Shown piece after piece: positions 1-5,692 of a stretch of DNA of 5,692 bases; positions within the stretch are counted from its first letter, which is position 1; each line of letters opens with the position of its first letter. The notes below the pieces were generated by a model that had not been told where the DNA came from, did no database searches, and saw only the letters and a program-made list of their open reading frames with translations. Position numbers and translations under genes: made by a program. Location: NCBI GenBank assembly GCA_009780445.1, contig WRAA01000140.1, positions 1 to 5,692 of the forward strand. Direction: 5' to 3'. This DNA is from Defluviitaleaceae bacterium (GTDB lineage: Bacteria; Bacillota; Clostridia; Lachnospirales; WRAA01).

Positions 1-1149
1 TACGAGCGCAAGAACCGCATCGGCAAGAAACTGCTGGCCAGCGGCAACGGGCGTTGTAACATAAGCAACCTGGAGGCCGCGCCGTCGCGCTACTACGGCG
101 AGGATCCCGCGTTTACAGAGGCCGCTCTGGATCTGATGTACCCCGAAAAGACGCTGGAGACCTTCGCCGCCCTTGGCCTGCTGTGCCGCAAGGAACACGG
201 CGGGCGGGTGTTCCCGCACAGCGCGCAGGCTTCGTCGGTGGTGGACGTGCTGCGGCATACTCTGCACGCGTTGGGCACGGAGGTCGTGGCCGACGCGGAG
301 GTCACGGACATCAGCCGCAAGCCGGAAGGCTTCGTGCTAAGCTACAGCATCGGCGAAGCAAGCTACACCATGCTGCACGACCGCGCAATCGTCTGCACAG
401 GCGGCAAGGCCGCGCCCGCCTTGGGCGGCGGAGGAACGGGCTACAAGCTGCTCTCGTCCCTCGGCCACAACATCACGCGGTGCAGCCCCGCGCTGTGCCA
501 GCTGCGCGCCGACACAACCGTCTGCAAGCCGCTGAAGGGCATCCGCGTGTCCTGCCGCGTCACGGCCTACAGCGACAGCACCAAGCTCGCAAGCTCCGAC
601 GGCGACGTGATCTTCACGGACTATGGTCTCTCCGGCTCCGCAATCCTCGACATCTCCCACGTACTGCACACACACCAGGACGCGCGCCTGCACCTGGACT
701 TTATGCGCGAATACAGCCGCCCGAGCCTCGAGAGCATCCTGCGCGGCCGCCTTTCCCTGCCCGCCTTCCCCACTCTCGACACCTTCTTCACGGGCATCCT
801 GCACAAGGCTGTCGGCCACGCAGTCCTGCGCGCCTGCGGCTTTGCGAACCTCGCCGCCCCGGCCGCCTCCCTTACCGAGGCCGACATATCCCGTCTTGCC
901 GCCAAGCTCAAGAAATTCGAGATCCAGGCGCACAGCCACAACGGCTACGAACACGCCCAGGTCACCGCCGGCGGCGCCGCAACAAACCGGTTCGACCCAC
1001 GCACCATGCAGTCCCGTCTCGTACCCGGCCTGTTCGCCGCCGGCGAAGTGCTGGACATCTTCGGCGGCTGCGGCGGCTTCAACCTCCAGTGGGCCTGGTC
1101 CTCCGGCTATACCGCCGGTCTGCACGCGGCCAAAGAACAGCAGAAGTAG
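1..1149 (+). CDS. BaiN/HI0933-family NAD(P)/FAD-dependent oxidoreductase, 5' partial
   Basis: The reading frame is open from the first base and ends at TAG 1147-1149, giving 382 visible residues. Family signatures occur in the expected order: RIGKKLLASGNGRCNISN at fragment residues 6-23 (after the FAD-binding N-terminus), GGRVFP at 67-72, CTGGKAAPALG near 132-142, GDVIFTDYGLSG at 201-212, AQVTAGG at 319-325, GLFAAGEVLD at 343-352 and GGCGGFNLQWAWSSG at 355-369. The last two belong to the C-terminal part of the FAD fold. By comparison with the family (about 400-420 residues), roughly 30 residues are missing upstream, including the GxGxxG dinucleotide-binding loop. The protein is expected to be a soluble cytoplasmic flavoprotein. 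Members are variously annotated as BaiN, aminoacetone oxidase-like or HI0933-like, and most have no proven substrate, so no reaction is assigned. It lies 10 bases upstream of a second flavoprotein gene on the same strand. The ATG at 136 is internal, because conserved sequence lies before it. Confidence 0.93.
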   Translation, partial: YERKNRIGKKLLASGNGRCNISNLEAAPSRYYGEDPAFTEAALDLMYPEKTLETFAALGLLCRKEHGGRVFPHSAQASSVVDVLRHTLHALGTEVVADAEVTDISRKPEGFVLSYSIGEASYTMLHDRAIVCTGGKAAPALGGGGTGYKLLSSLGHNITRCSPALCQLRADTTVCKPLKGIRVSCRVTAYSDSTKLASSDGDVIFTDYGLSGSAILDISHVLHTHQDARLHLDFMREYSRPSLESILRGRLSLPAFPTLDTFFTGILHKAVGHAVLRACGFANLAAPAASLTEADISRLAAKLKKFEIQAHSHNGYEHAQVTAGGAATNRFDPRTMQSRLVPGLFAAGEVLDIFGGCGGFNLQWAWSSGYTAGLHAAKEQQK

Positions 1150-1152
1150 GTG
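1148..1152 (+). promoter_or_regulatory. Ribosome binding site overlapping the upstream stop codon
   Basis: AGGTG lies seven bases before the GTG start at 1160. Its first two bases are the last two of the TAG stop of the preceding flavoprotein gene. The placement supports the GTG start and suggests that ribosomes ending the first gene help start the second. The match to the anti-Shine-Dalgarno is moderate. Confidence 0.5.
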
Positions 1153-1159
1153 TATCCCC

Positions 1160-2755
1160 GTGATAAAGTTGAGATTCTCGAACCTTAAAGCATCCATTCA
1201 CGCAACGCAGGAGCAGCTGGCGGAGCTGGCCGCCAAGAAGCTTCGTGTGCCCAAGGCGGAGCTGTGCGGCCTTACCATTGTTAAGAAGTCCATCGACAGC
1301 CGCGACAAGGGCGGCATTGTGGCGGTTTACGCCGTCGAGTTTTCGGCGAAGCGAGCCGAGAGGCTTCTGCGGCACAGGGATGTTGTTGCCGCGCCCGCGG
1401 ACGCTTACGACCCGGCTGTTCTGCCGCGCGGCTTGGTGTTGCACCGGCCTGTTGTTGTGGGCGCGGGGCCTGCGGGGCTGTTTGCCGCCCTTGTGCTGGC
1501 CGCCCGCGGCCTTGCGCCCATAGTGCTGGAGCGCGGCAAGCCCGCCCCGGAGCGCGCCAAGGACGTGGAGAACTTCCTCGCGAACCGTGTCCTGCTGGCG
1601 GACAGCAACATCCAGTTCGGCGAAGGCGGAGCTGGCACCTTCTCCGACGGCAAGCTCACCACGGGCATACGCGACACCCGAATAGGCTTCGTCCTGCGCA
1701 CTCTTGTGGAGTGCGGCGCACCCCCGGAAATCCTCTACCTCGCCAAGCCGCACATCGGCACGGACAAGCTGGTGGACGTCGTAGGCAACCTCCGCGCCCG
1801 GTCGGAAGCCTTGGGGGCGCGGTTTATCTTCGGCGCGAAGCTCTGCGGCATCGAGACGGCGGACGGCGGGCTGACCCATGTTTGTTATGCCGACGGCGGC
1901 GGCCTCCGGCGGCTTGCGGCCTCCGCCATGATCACCGCAATCGGCCACAGCGCGCGCGATACCGTGGAGATGCTCCAACACAGCGGCGTGAACATGTCGC
2001 CGAAACCCTTCGCCGTCGGCGTGCGCATAGAGCATCTCCAGAGCGACATCGACGCGGCGCAGTATGGCAAGTTCGCGGGCGACCCCGCCCTCGGCGCGGC
2101 CTGCTACAAGCTAAGCCACCGCCTTCCCTGCGGGCGCGGCGTGTACACATTCTGCATGTGCCCCGGGGGCGTTGTTGTCGGCGCAAGCTCCGAGCCCGGG
2201 GGCGTTGTCACCAACGGCATGAGCTACTACCGGCGAGACCAACAAAACGCCAACTCCGCCCTGCTCGTTTCCGTCTCCCCGTCCGACTTTTGCGCAGACC
2301 CTTCCGCGCCGCCAAACCCTCTCGACGGCATAAGCTTCCAGCGCGAGCTGGAGCGCAGAGCCTTCGCCCTGGGCGGCGCGAACTACAACGCGCCCGTCCA
2401 GACCGTGGCCGACTTCCTGTCCGGCCGGCCAAGCACCGCCCCGGGCGGCGTAACCCCAAGCTACCGCCCGGGCATCACCCCCGCCAACCTGGCGGACTGT
2501 CTGCCGCCCTTCGTCACGGAAGCCCTGCGCGGCGGCCTTCGCGCCATGGGCAAAAAAATAGCGGGCTTCGACGCGCCCGGCGCGATCCTCACCGCCGTGG
2601 AAAGCCGCTCGTCCTCACCCGTAACAATCACGCGCTGCCCGTCCTCCCTACAGTCCAACATCGGCGGCATCTACCCCTGCGGCGAAGGCGCGGGCTACGC
2701 CGGCGGAATAAGGTCCGCCGCCATAGACGGCATCCGCGCCGCCGAAAAGGTCTGA
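1160..2755 (+). CDS. COG2509-type FAD-dependent dehydrogenase
   Basis: A 531-residue protein starting at GTG 1160 and ending at TGA 2753-2755. The frame is open far upstream, but the family-like N-terminus begins at MIKLRFSNLK, a Shine-Dalgarno precedes this GTG, and no in-frame ATG lies near. Residues 1 to about 90 form the small N-terminal domain typical of the family, with VKKSIDSRDK at 41-50. The FAD-binding loop VVVGAGPAGLFAA is at 98-110, ending in acidic E124. Further family signatures are IQFGEGGAGTFSDGKLTT at 151-168, GHSARDT at 262-268, FCMCPGGVVVGASSE at 331-345, TNGMSYYRR at 351-359, ESRSSSPVTITR at 481-492 and YPCGEGAGYAGGI at 505-517. No signal peptide or membrane segment is visible, so it is probably cytoplasmic. 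Family membership is clear, but the natural substrate is not established. It probably shares a transcript with the flavoprotein gene before it. Codons near 1430-1530 end in T or G more often than elsewhere, which is too slight to suggest transfer. Confidence 0.93.
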   Translation: MIKLRFSNLKASIHATQEQLAELAAKKLRVPKAELCGLTIVKKSIDSRDKGGIVAVYAVEFSAKRAERLLRHRDVVAAPADAYDPAVLPRGLVLHRPVVVGAGPAGLFAALVLAARGLAPIVLERGKPAPERAKDVENFLANRVLLADSNIQFGEGGAGTFSDGKLTTGIRDTRIGFVLRTLVECGAPPEILYLAKPHIGTDKLVDVVGNLRARSEALGARFIFGAKLCGIETADGGLTHVCYADGGGLRRLAASAMITAIGHSARDTVEMLQHSGVNMSPKPFAVGVRIEHLQSDIDAAQYGKFAGDPALGAACYKLSHRLPCGRGVYTFCMCPGGVVVGASSEPGGVVTNGMSYYRRDQQNANSALLVSVSPSDFCADPSAPPNPLDGISFQRELERRAFALGGANYNAPVQTVADFLSGRPSTAPGGVTPSYRPGITPANLADCLPPFVTEALRGGLRAMGKKIAGFDAPGAILTAVESRSSSPVTITRCPSSLQSNIGGIYPCGEGAGYAGGIRSAAIDGIRAAEKV

Positions 2756-2761
2756 CCCATC

Positions 2762-3976
2762 CTATGCTCCGCCGGTGTCCTTGTGGTATCGGGAGATGTT
2801 CAACAGCACACCCACGAGGAACATCGAAACCAGGAGGGACGTTCCGCCGTAGGAGATAAACGGCATCGGCATACCCGTGTTCGGAATGGTATTGGTGACG
2901 ACGGCCACGTTGATGATGGTCTGGCTGGCGATCATCAGCACGATCCCCGTGGCCACCATCGCGCCGAACATATCGGCCGCGTGTATGGCGGCCATAATGC
3001 CGCGCCAGATCAGCAGGCCAAAGAGCGCGAGGATCATGGCGGAGCCGGCGAAGCCCAGTTCCTCCGCGATAATGGCGAAGATCATGTCGTGCTGAGGCTC
3101 GGGGATGAAGCTCTTCTGGCGGCTCTCGCCAATGCCAAGACCGAACAGACCGCCGGAGGCTATCGCATACAGTGACTGGATAGTCTGGTAGCCTACGCCC
3201 AGCGGAAAGGCGAAGGGATCCAGCCATGCGTTAACCCGTTCGCCGCGGAAGTCCTCCGACAACACGGTCAGGTACATCACCAGCCCGCCGGCCGCCGCCC
3301 CGCCCATCACCACAAAACGCCAGATATGCGGGCTTGCGGCGAAGATCATGCCCATGCCGATTATTGTGATAATCAGGCTCACGCTAAGGCTTCGGCCAAG
3401 AAGCACCAGGCTCACGGCGAAGCCCACAATGCCGCTTGCATAGAAGAAACCCTTCCACGTATCGAGGGTGCGCCTGTCGCGGAACACCAAGAAGGCGATA
3501 ACGAATATCACCGCCACCTTCATGACCTCCGAAGGCTGGAACCGCCCGATGATCGGCAGTTCGATCCAACGCCGCGCGCCGCCCACAACCACGCCGAACA
3601 GAGCAACATACACAAGCATCACGCTTGAGATAAAGTACAGCAGCCAGCCCGTTTTCACCAGCAGCCGGTAGTTGATGTTCGCCATTATATACATAACGAG
3701 AAAACCCGCTGACGCGAATATCGCCTGTTGGCGCACAAAATGGAAGGTGCCGAAGCCGCGCATCGCCGCTTGGTGGTAGCTCGCCGAAAATATCATAACA
3801 ATACCTATCAGCACAAGCACTACCGTCACGAAGCACATCGTATAGTCGATACTGCCCCTGTTGATAACATTGGCGGCCGGCTCCCTCTGCTCCACTCGCT
3901 CCTGCGCGACCTTTGGCCGCGGCCTCGGGCGCGTATTCTCGCGCTCGTGTTCATACGCCCGCTTGTTAGACACCAT
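2762..3976 (-). CDS. ftsW: FtsW/SpoVE-type SEDS peptidoglycan glycosyltransferase
   Basis: A 404-residue membrane protein starting at ATG 3976-3974 and ending at TAG 2764-2762. SEDS proteins polymerise lipid II into glycan strands with a partner class B PBP; FtsW acts at the division septum. A charged cytoplasmic N-terminus (1-43, rich in Arg, Glu and Pro) precedes about ten hydrophobic segments, near residues 46-64, 83-100, 108-131, 150-166, 176-194, 197-213, 218-239, 299-325, 335-357 and 373-393. Conserved motifs are FSASY (63-67), GGARRWI (132-138), FQPSE (146-150), IPEPQHDMIFA (291-301) and MPFISYGG (371-378). D297 matches the essential Asp of the PEAHTD loop in E. coli FtsW. The segment that usually reads QPDxGT is instead GRSLSVS (194-200). 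The location after mraY and murD favours FtsW, but the sporulation paralogue SpoVE cannot be excluded. An in-frame GTG at 3988 would add four residues but overlaps the ribosome binding site. Its stop lies six bases from that of the convergent flavoprotein gene. Confidence 0.95.
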   Translation of the reverse strand: MVSNKRAYEHERENTRPRPRPKVAQERVEQREPAANVINRGSIDYTMCFVTVVLVLIGIVMIFSASYHQAAMRGFGTFHFVRQQAIFASAGFLVMYIMANINYRLLVKTGWLLYFISSVMLVYVALFGVVVGGARRWIELPIIGRFQPSEVMKVAVIFVIAFLVFRDRRTLDTWKGFFYASGIVGFAVSLVLLGRSLSVSLIITIIGMGMIFAASPHIWRFVVMGGAAAGGLVMYLTVLSEDFRGERVNAWLDPFAFPLGVGYQTIQSLYAIASGGLFGLGIGESRQKSFIPEPQHDMIFAIIAEELGFAGSAMILALFGLLIWRGIMAAIHAADMFGAMVATGIVLMIASQTIINVAVVTNTIPNTGMPMPFISYGGTSLLVSMFLVGVLLNISRYHKDTGGA

Positions 3977-3984
3977 TCTGCTCA

Positions 3985-3991
3985 CCACCTT
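3985..3991 (-). promoter_or_regulatory. Ribosome binding site for ftsW
   Basis: On the minus strand AAGGTGG sits eight bases before ATG 3976. It lies in the 36-base murD-ftsW gap and covers the alternative in-frame GTG codons at 3988 and 3985. This makes the ATG the better start. Confidence 0.65.
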
Positions 3992-4012
3992 GTTGAACCT
4001 TCACTATGAACC

Positions 4013-5365
4013 CTATTGCTGCAGCACAAACTCCTTGAACAGCGTACCGCGCTGCTCGAAGTTGTCGAACATATCCAGACTGGCACAGGCCGGGGAGAGC
4101 AGAACCGCATCGCCCGCGGCGGCCTTGCCGGACGCGGCGGCCACAGCGGCTTGCAGGCTGTTGGCCTTCGTAACACTGGTGTACTCATAGGCCTTGCAGG
4201 TATCGGCGATCTGATCCGCCACTTCGCCGATAAGGATCAGGTGCTTGACCCTGCCGGGGAAGAGCTTCACCCATTCGCCGAACTCCACGCCCTTGTCGGC
4301 ACCGCCGCCGATCAACACTATGGGGCGCGAAATGGCCTCGAGAGACTTTATGGCGGAATCCACATTAGTGGCCTTGGAATCGTTATAATAGGCAATGCCG
4401 TTTCGTTCGGCCACGAACTCCAGACGGTGTTCCACCGCGTTGAAGCTTCGCAGGCCGGCGGCGATGTCGGCCGGTTCCACGTTTGCGGCCAGAGCCATTG
4501 CCGTGGCGGCCAGCGCGTTTTCGACATTGTGCGCGCCGATGATCTTCATGTCGTGGATGCTGAGGATGGAGACATCGCGGCCAAAGAGCTTCGCGCGGAT
4601 GGTGTCGCCGTCCAGGAACACGCCTTCATCCAGCAGTTGGCGGCGGCTGAAGTACAGCACCTTTGCGCGTGCGCGTGCCGCCATCTTACGTGTTACGTCG
4701 TCGTCAAAGTTCAGCACTACATAGTCGTCCTCGCCCTGCTTGGCGAAGATGCGCTCCTTCGTGCCGATGTAGACCTCCATGGTCTTGTGGCGGTTTAAGT
4801 GGTCCGGGGAGATGTTCAGCACCGCCGAGATCTTCGGGCGGAAGTCGTGTACGCTTTCGAGCTGGAAGCTGGAGACTTCGGCCACCACATAACTTTCGGG
4901 CGTAAGCGCGCCAACCTCCTGCGAATAGGCCACGCCGATGTTCCCCACCACAGCGGTGTCGGCGTACTTGCGCCGCATGATCTCCCCCGTGAGCGCGGTG
5001 GTGGTGGTCTTGCCGTTGGTGCCGGTGATTGCGGTGACGGGGCATGGCGTGAAGCGGTAGGCCAGCTCGATCTCGCCCCAGACCGGTATACGCAGCTTCC
5101 TCGCCATCTCCACAAACGGCATGTCGATGGGAATACCCGGGCTTAGCACGATCATGTCGAACTTATGTATGATGTTCAGCGGGTTGCGCCCGAGGAACAG
5201 CTCGAAACCTTCCTTCGCCAACGCCGCTACGCTGTCGGCCACCGCGTCCTCATCCTTGATATCCTGGATCGTCACCAGAGCCTCCCGCGCCTTCAGCAGC
5301 CTTGCCGCGGCGATCCCGCTTCGCCCAAGCCCCGCCACCAGCACCTTCCTGTCCTTGAAATCCAT
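4013..5365 (-). CDS. murD: UDP-N-acetylmuramoyl-L-alanine--D-glutamate ligase
   Basis: MurD is the cytoplasmic ATP-dependent ligase that adds D-glutamate to UDP-MurNAc-L-Ala in peptidoglycan precursor synthesis. The protein is 450 residues, close to the usual length (E. coli 438). The three Mur ligase domains are visible: an N-terminal Rossmann-like UDP-binding domain with VLVAGLGRSG (8-17), a central ATPase domain with the P-loop GTNGKTTTT (115-123), and a C-terminal domain. Other family residues are AEVSSFQLE (162-170), NISPDHLNRH (184-193), K203 in YIGTKERIF (the expected carbamylated lysine, K198 in E. coli), EHRLE (312-316), NDSKATN (328-334) and LLSPACASLDMFDNFEQRG (422-440). S429 and F436 match the D-Glu-binding S415 and F422 of E. 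coli. No key residue appears to be missing. The ATG start at 5365 is supported by a G-rich Shine-Dalgarno and by the position of the Rossmann loop. The gene follows mraY by 15 bases and precedes ftsW by 36, consistent with one dcw operon. Confidence 0.98.
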   Translation of the reverse strand: MDFKDRKVLVAGLGRSGIAAARLLKAREALVTIQDIKDEDAVADSVAALAKEGFELFLGRNPLNIIHKFDMIVLSPGIPIDMPFVEMARKLRIPVWGEIELAYRFTPCPVTAITGTNGKTTTTALTGEIMRRKYADTAVVGNIGVAYSQEVGALTPESYVVAEVSSFQLESVHDFRPKISAVLNISPDHLNRHKTMEVYIGTKERIFAKQGEDDYVVLNFDDDVTRKMAARARAKVLYFSRRQLLDEGVFLDGDTIRAKLFGRDVSILSIHDMKIIGAHNVENALAATAMALAANVEPADIAAGLRSFNAVEHRLEFVAERNGIAYYNDSKATNVDSAIKSLEAISRPIVLIGGGADKGVEFGEWVKLFPGRVKHLILIGEVADQIADTCKAYEYTSVTKANSLQAAVAAASGKAAAGDAVLLSPACASLDMFDNFEQRGTLFKEFVLQQ

Positions 5366-5372
5366 GGCGTAT

Positions 5373-5378
5373 CCCCCT
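5373..5378 (-). promoter_or_regulatory. Ribosome binding site for murD
   Basis: On the minus strand AGGGGG lies seven bases before ATG 5365. It is inside the 15-base gap after the mraY stop and supports the chosen murD start. No promoter fits in this gap, so murD should depend on transcription from upstream. Confidence 0.55.
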
Positions 5379-5380
5379 AA

Positions 5381-5692
5381 TCAGAACATGTATCTCGCGC
5401 CAAGGAAGCTGACCAGGCACGCGACCGCGGTTACAACGTAGAACAGAGTGACCACCTTCGTCTCCGGCCAGCCGGAAAGCTCGAAGGCGTGGTGTATCGG
5501 TGCCATCTTGAAGAAGCGTTTGCCCGTCCGCTTAAAATAGGCAACCTGGATCATGACGGACAGTGACTCCATAACGTAGACAAAGCCCACTATCGGCAGG
5601 AACAGCGGCAGTTTCAGCATGATCGCAAGCGCGGCGATAAGCCCGCCCAGGGCCAGCGAACCCGTGTCGCCCATGAAGATCTTCGCGGGATA
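5381..5692 (-). CDS. mraY: Phospho-N-acetylmuramoyl-pentapeptide-transferase, 3' part
   Basis: The last 103 residues of MraY are present; the gene enters from the right edge and stops at TGA 5383-5381. MraY is a multi-pass membrane enzyme that transfers phospho-MurNAc-pentapeptide from UDP to undecaprenyl phosphate, giving lipid I. The fragment opens with YPAKIFMGDTGSLALGG (1-17), whose Asp at 9 is one of the conserved catalytic-site acids. A hydrophobic stretch follows at about 18-41, then VAYFKRTGKRFFKMAPIHHA (50-69), FELSGWPETKVV (70-81) and a final membrane segment at about 82-101. The cytoplasmic histidine motif, normally HHH, reads HHA here, with the Ala codon at 5486-5488. The frame runs unbroken to the edge, so the ATG at 5674 is internal, being the Met of MGDTGS. 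About two thirds of the protein lies outside the window. The neighbour murD supports the call. Confidence 0.97.
   Translation of the reverse strand, partial: YPAKIFMGDTGSLALGGLIAALAIMLKLPLFLPIVGFVYVMESLSVMIQVAYFKRTGKRFFKMAPIHHAFELSGWPETKVVTLFYVVTAVACLVSFLGARYMF

Noticed and set aside
623..1159. Upstream extension of the second flavoprotein reading frame
   Set aside because: The extension is Pro/Ser/Ala-rich, overlaps the first gene in another frame and does not resemble the family. Conserved sequence starts at GTG 1160.
337..1197. Open frame of 286 codons on the minus strand, antisense to the first flavoprotein gene
   Set aside because: Low-complexity Ala/Gly/Val-rich translation with no recognisable domain. 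Long antisense frames are expected opposite GC-rich coding DNA, and the + strand protein is clearly real.
1079..2035. Open frame of 318 codons on the minus strand across the junction of the two flavoprotein genes
   Set aside because: No domain is recognisable, and it is fully antisense to two well-supported genes.
2162..2208. 14-base direct repeat (CCCGGGGGCGTTGT) 33 bases apart, encoding PGGVV twice
   Set aside because: It falls inside a conserved region of the COG2509 family and reflects similar amino acids with similar codons, not a mobile or regulatory repeat.
2701..2720. GC-rich hairpin considered as an intrinsic terminator
   Set aside because: It lies inside coding sequence with no U-tract on either strand. 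Stems like this arise often by chance in GC-rich DNA.
1711..2859. Open frame of 382 codons on the + strand in another frame, running past the flavoprotein stop
   Set aside because: Its translation is Arg/Pro-rich and has no family signature. It overlaps a well-supported gene in another frame and the 3' end of ftsW.
4016..4798. Open frame of 260 codons on the + strand, antisense to murD
   Set aside because: It mirrors the murD coding frame, has no recognisable motif and is explained by GC-rich codon bias.

Overview
The window is GC-rich, densely packed bacterial chromosome. It holds five protein-coding genes in two convergent blocks. Both edges cut a gene, and there is almost no intergenic DNA. 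I see no tRNA, rRNA, CRISPR array, insertion sequence or phage gene. The cell-wall gene order, the SEDS protein ending its first membrane segment in a 'FSASY' motif, and the pair of FAD-dependent proteins together suggest a GC-rich member of the Bacillota, probably Clostridia-like. This placement rests on family resemblance only and is tentative.

Left block, + strand (1-2755): two consecutive flavoprotein genes. The first lacks its 5' end and is a BaiN/HI0933-family FAD-dependent oxidoreductase. Ten bases later a GTG start opens a 531-residue COG2509-type FAD-dependent dehydrogenase. The Shine-Dalgarno of the second gene overlaps the stop codon of the first, so they are very likely co-transcribed and possibly translationally coupled. 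Both families are widespread, but their physiological substrates are poorly known.

Right block, - strand (5692-2762): part of the division and cell wall (dcw) cluster in the order mraY (3' end only), murD, ftsW. MraY makes lipid I at the membrane, and MurD adds D-glutamate to UDP-MurNAc-L-Ala in the cytoplasm. FtsW (or its sporulation paralogue SpoVE) polymerises lipid II into glycan strands at the septum. The genes are 15 and 36 bases apart, each internal start has a good ribosome binding site, and they look like one operon.

The two blocks meet tail to tail with only six bases between the stop codons (2756-2761). The dcw block therefore ends at ftsW, and murG, often the next gene, is not there. 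I found no undescribed system. The points most worth a second look are a His-to-Ala change in the HHH motif of MraY, an altered 'QPDxGT' segment in FtsW, and the truncated cluster order.
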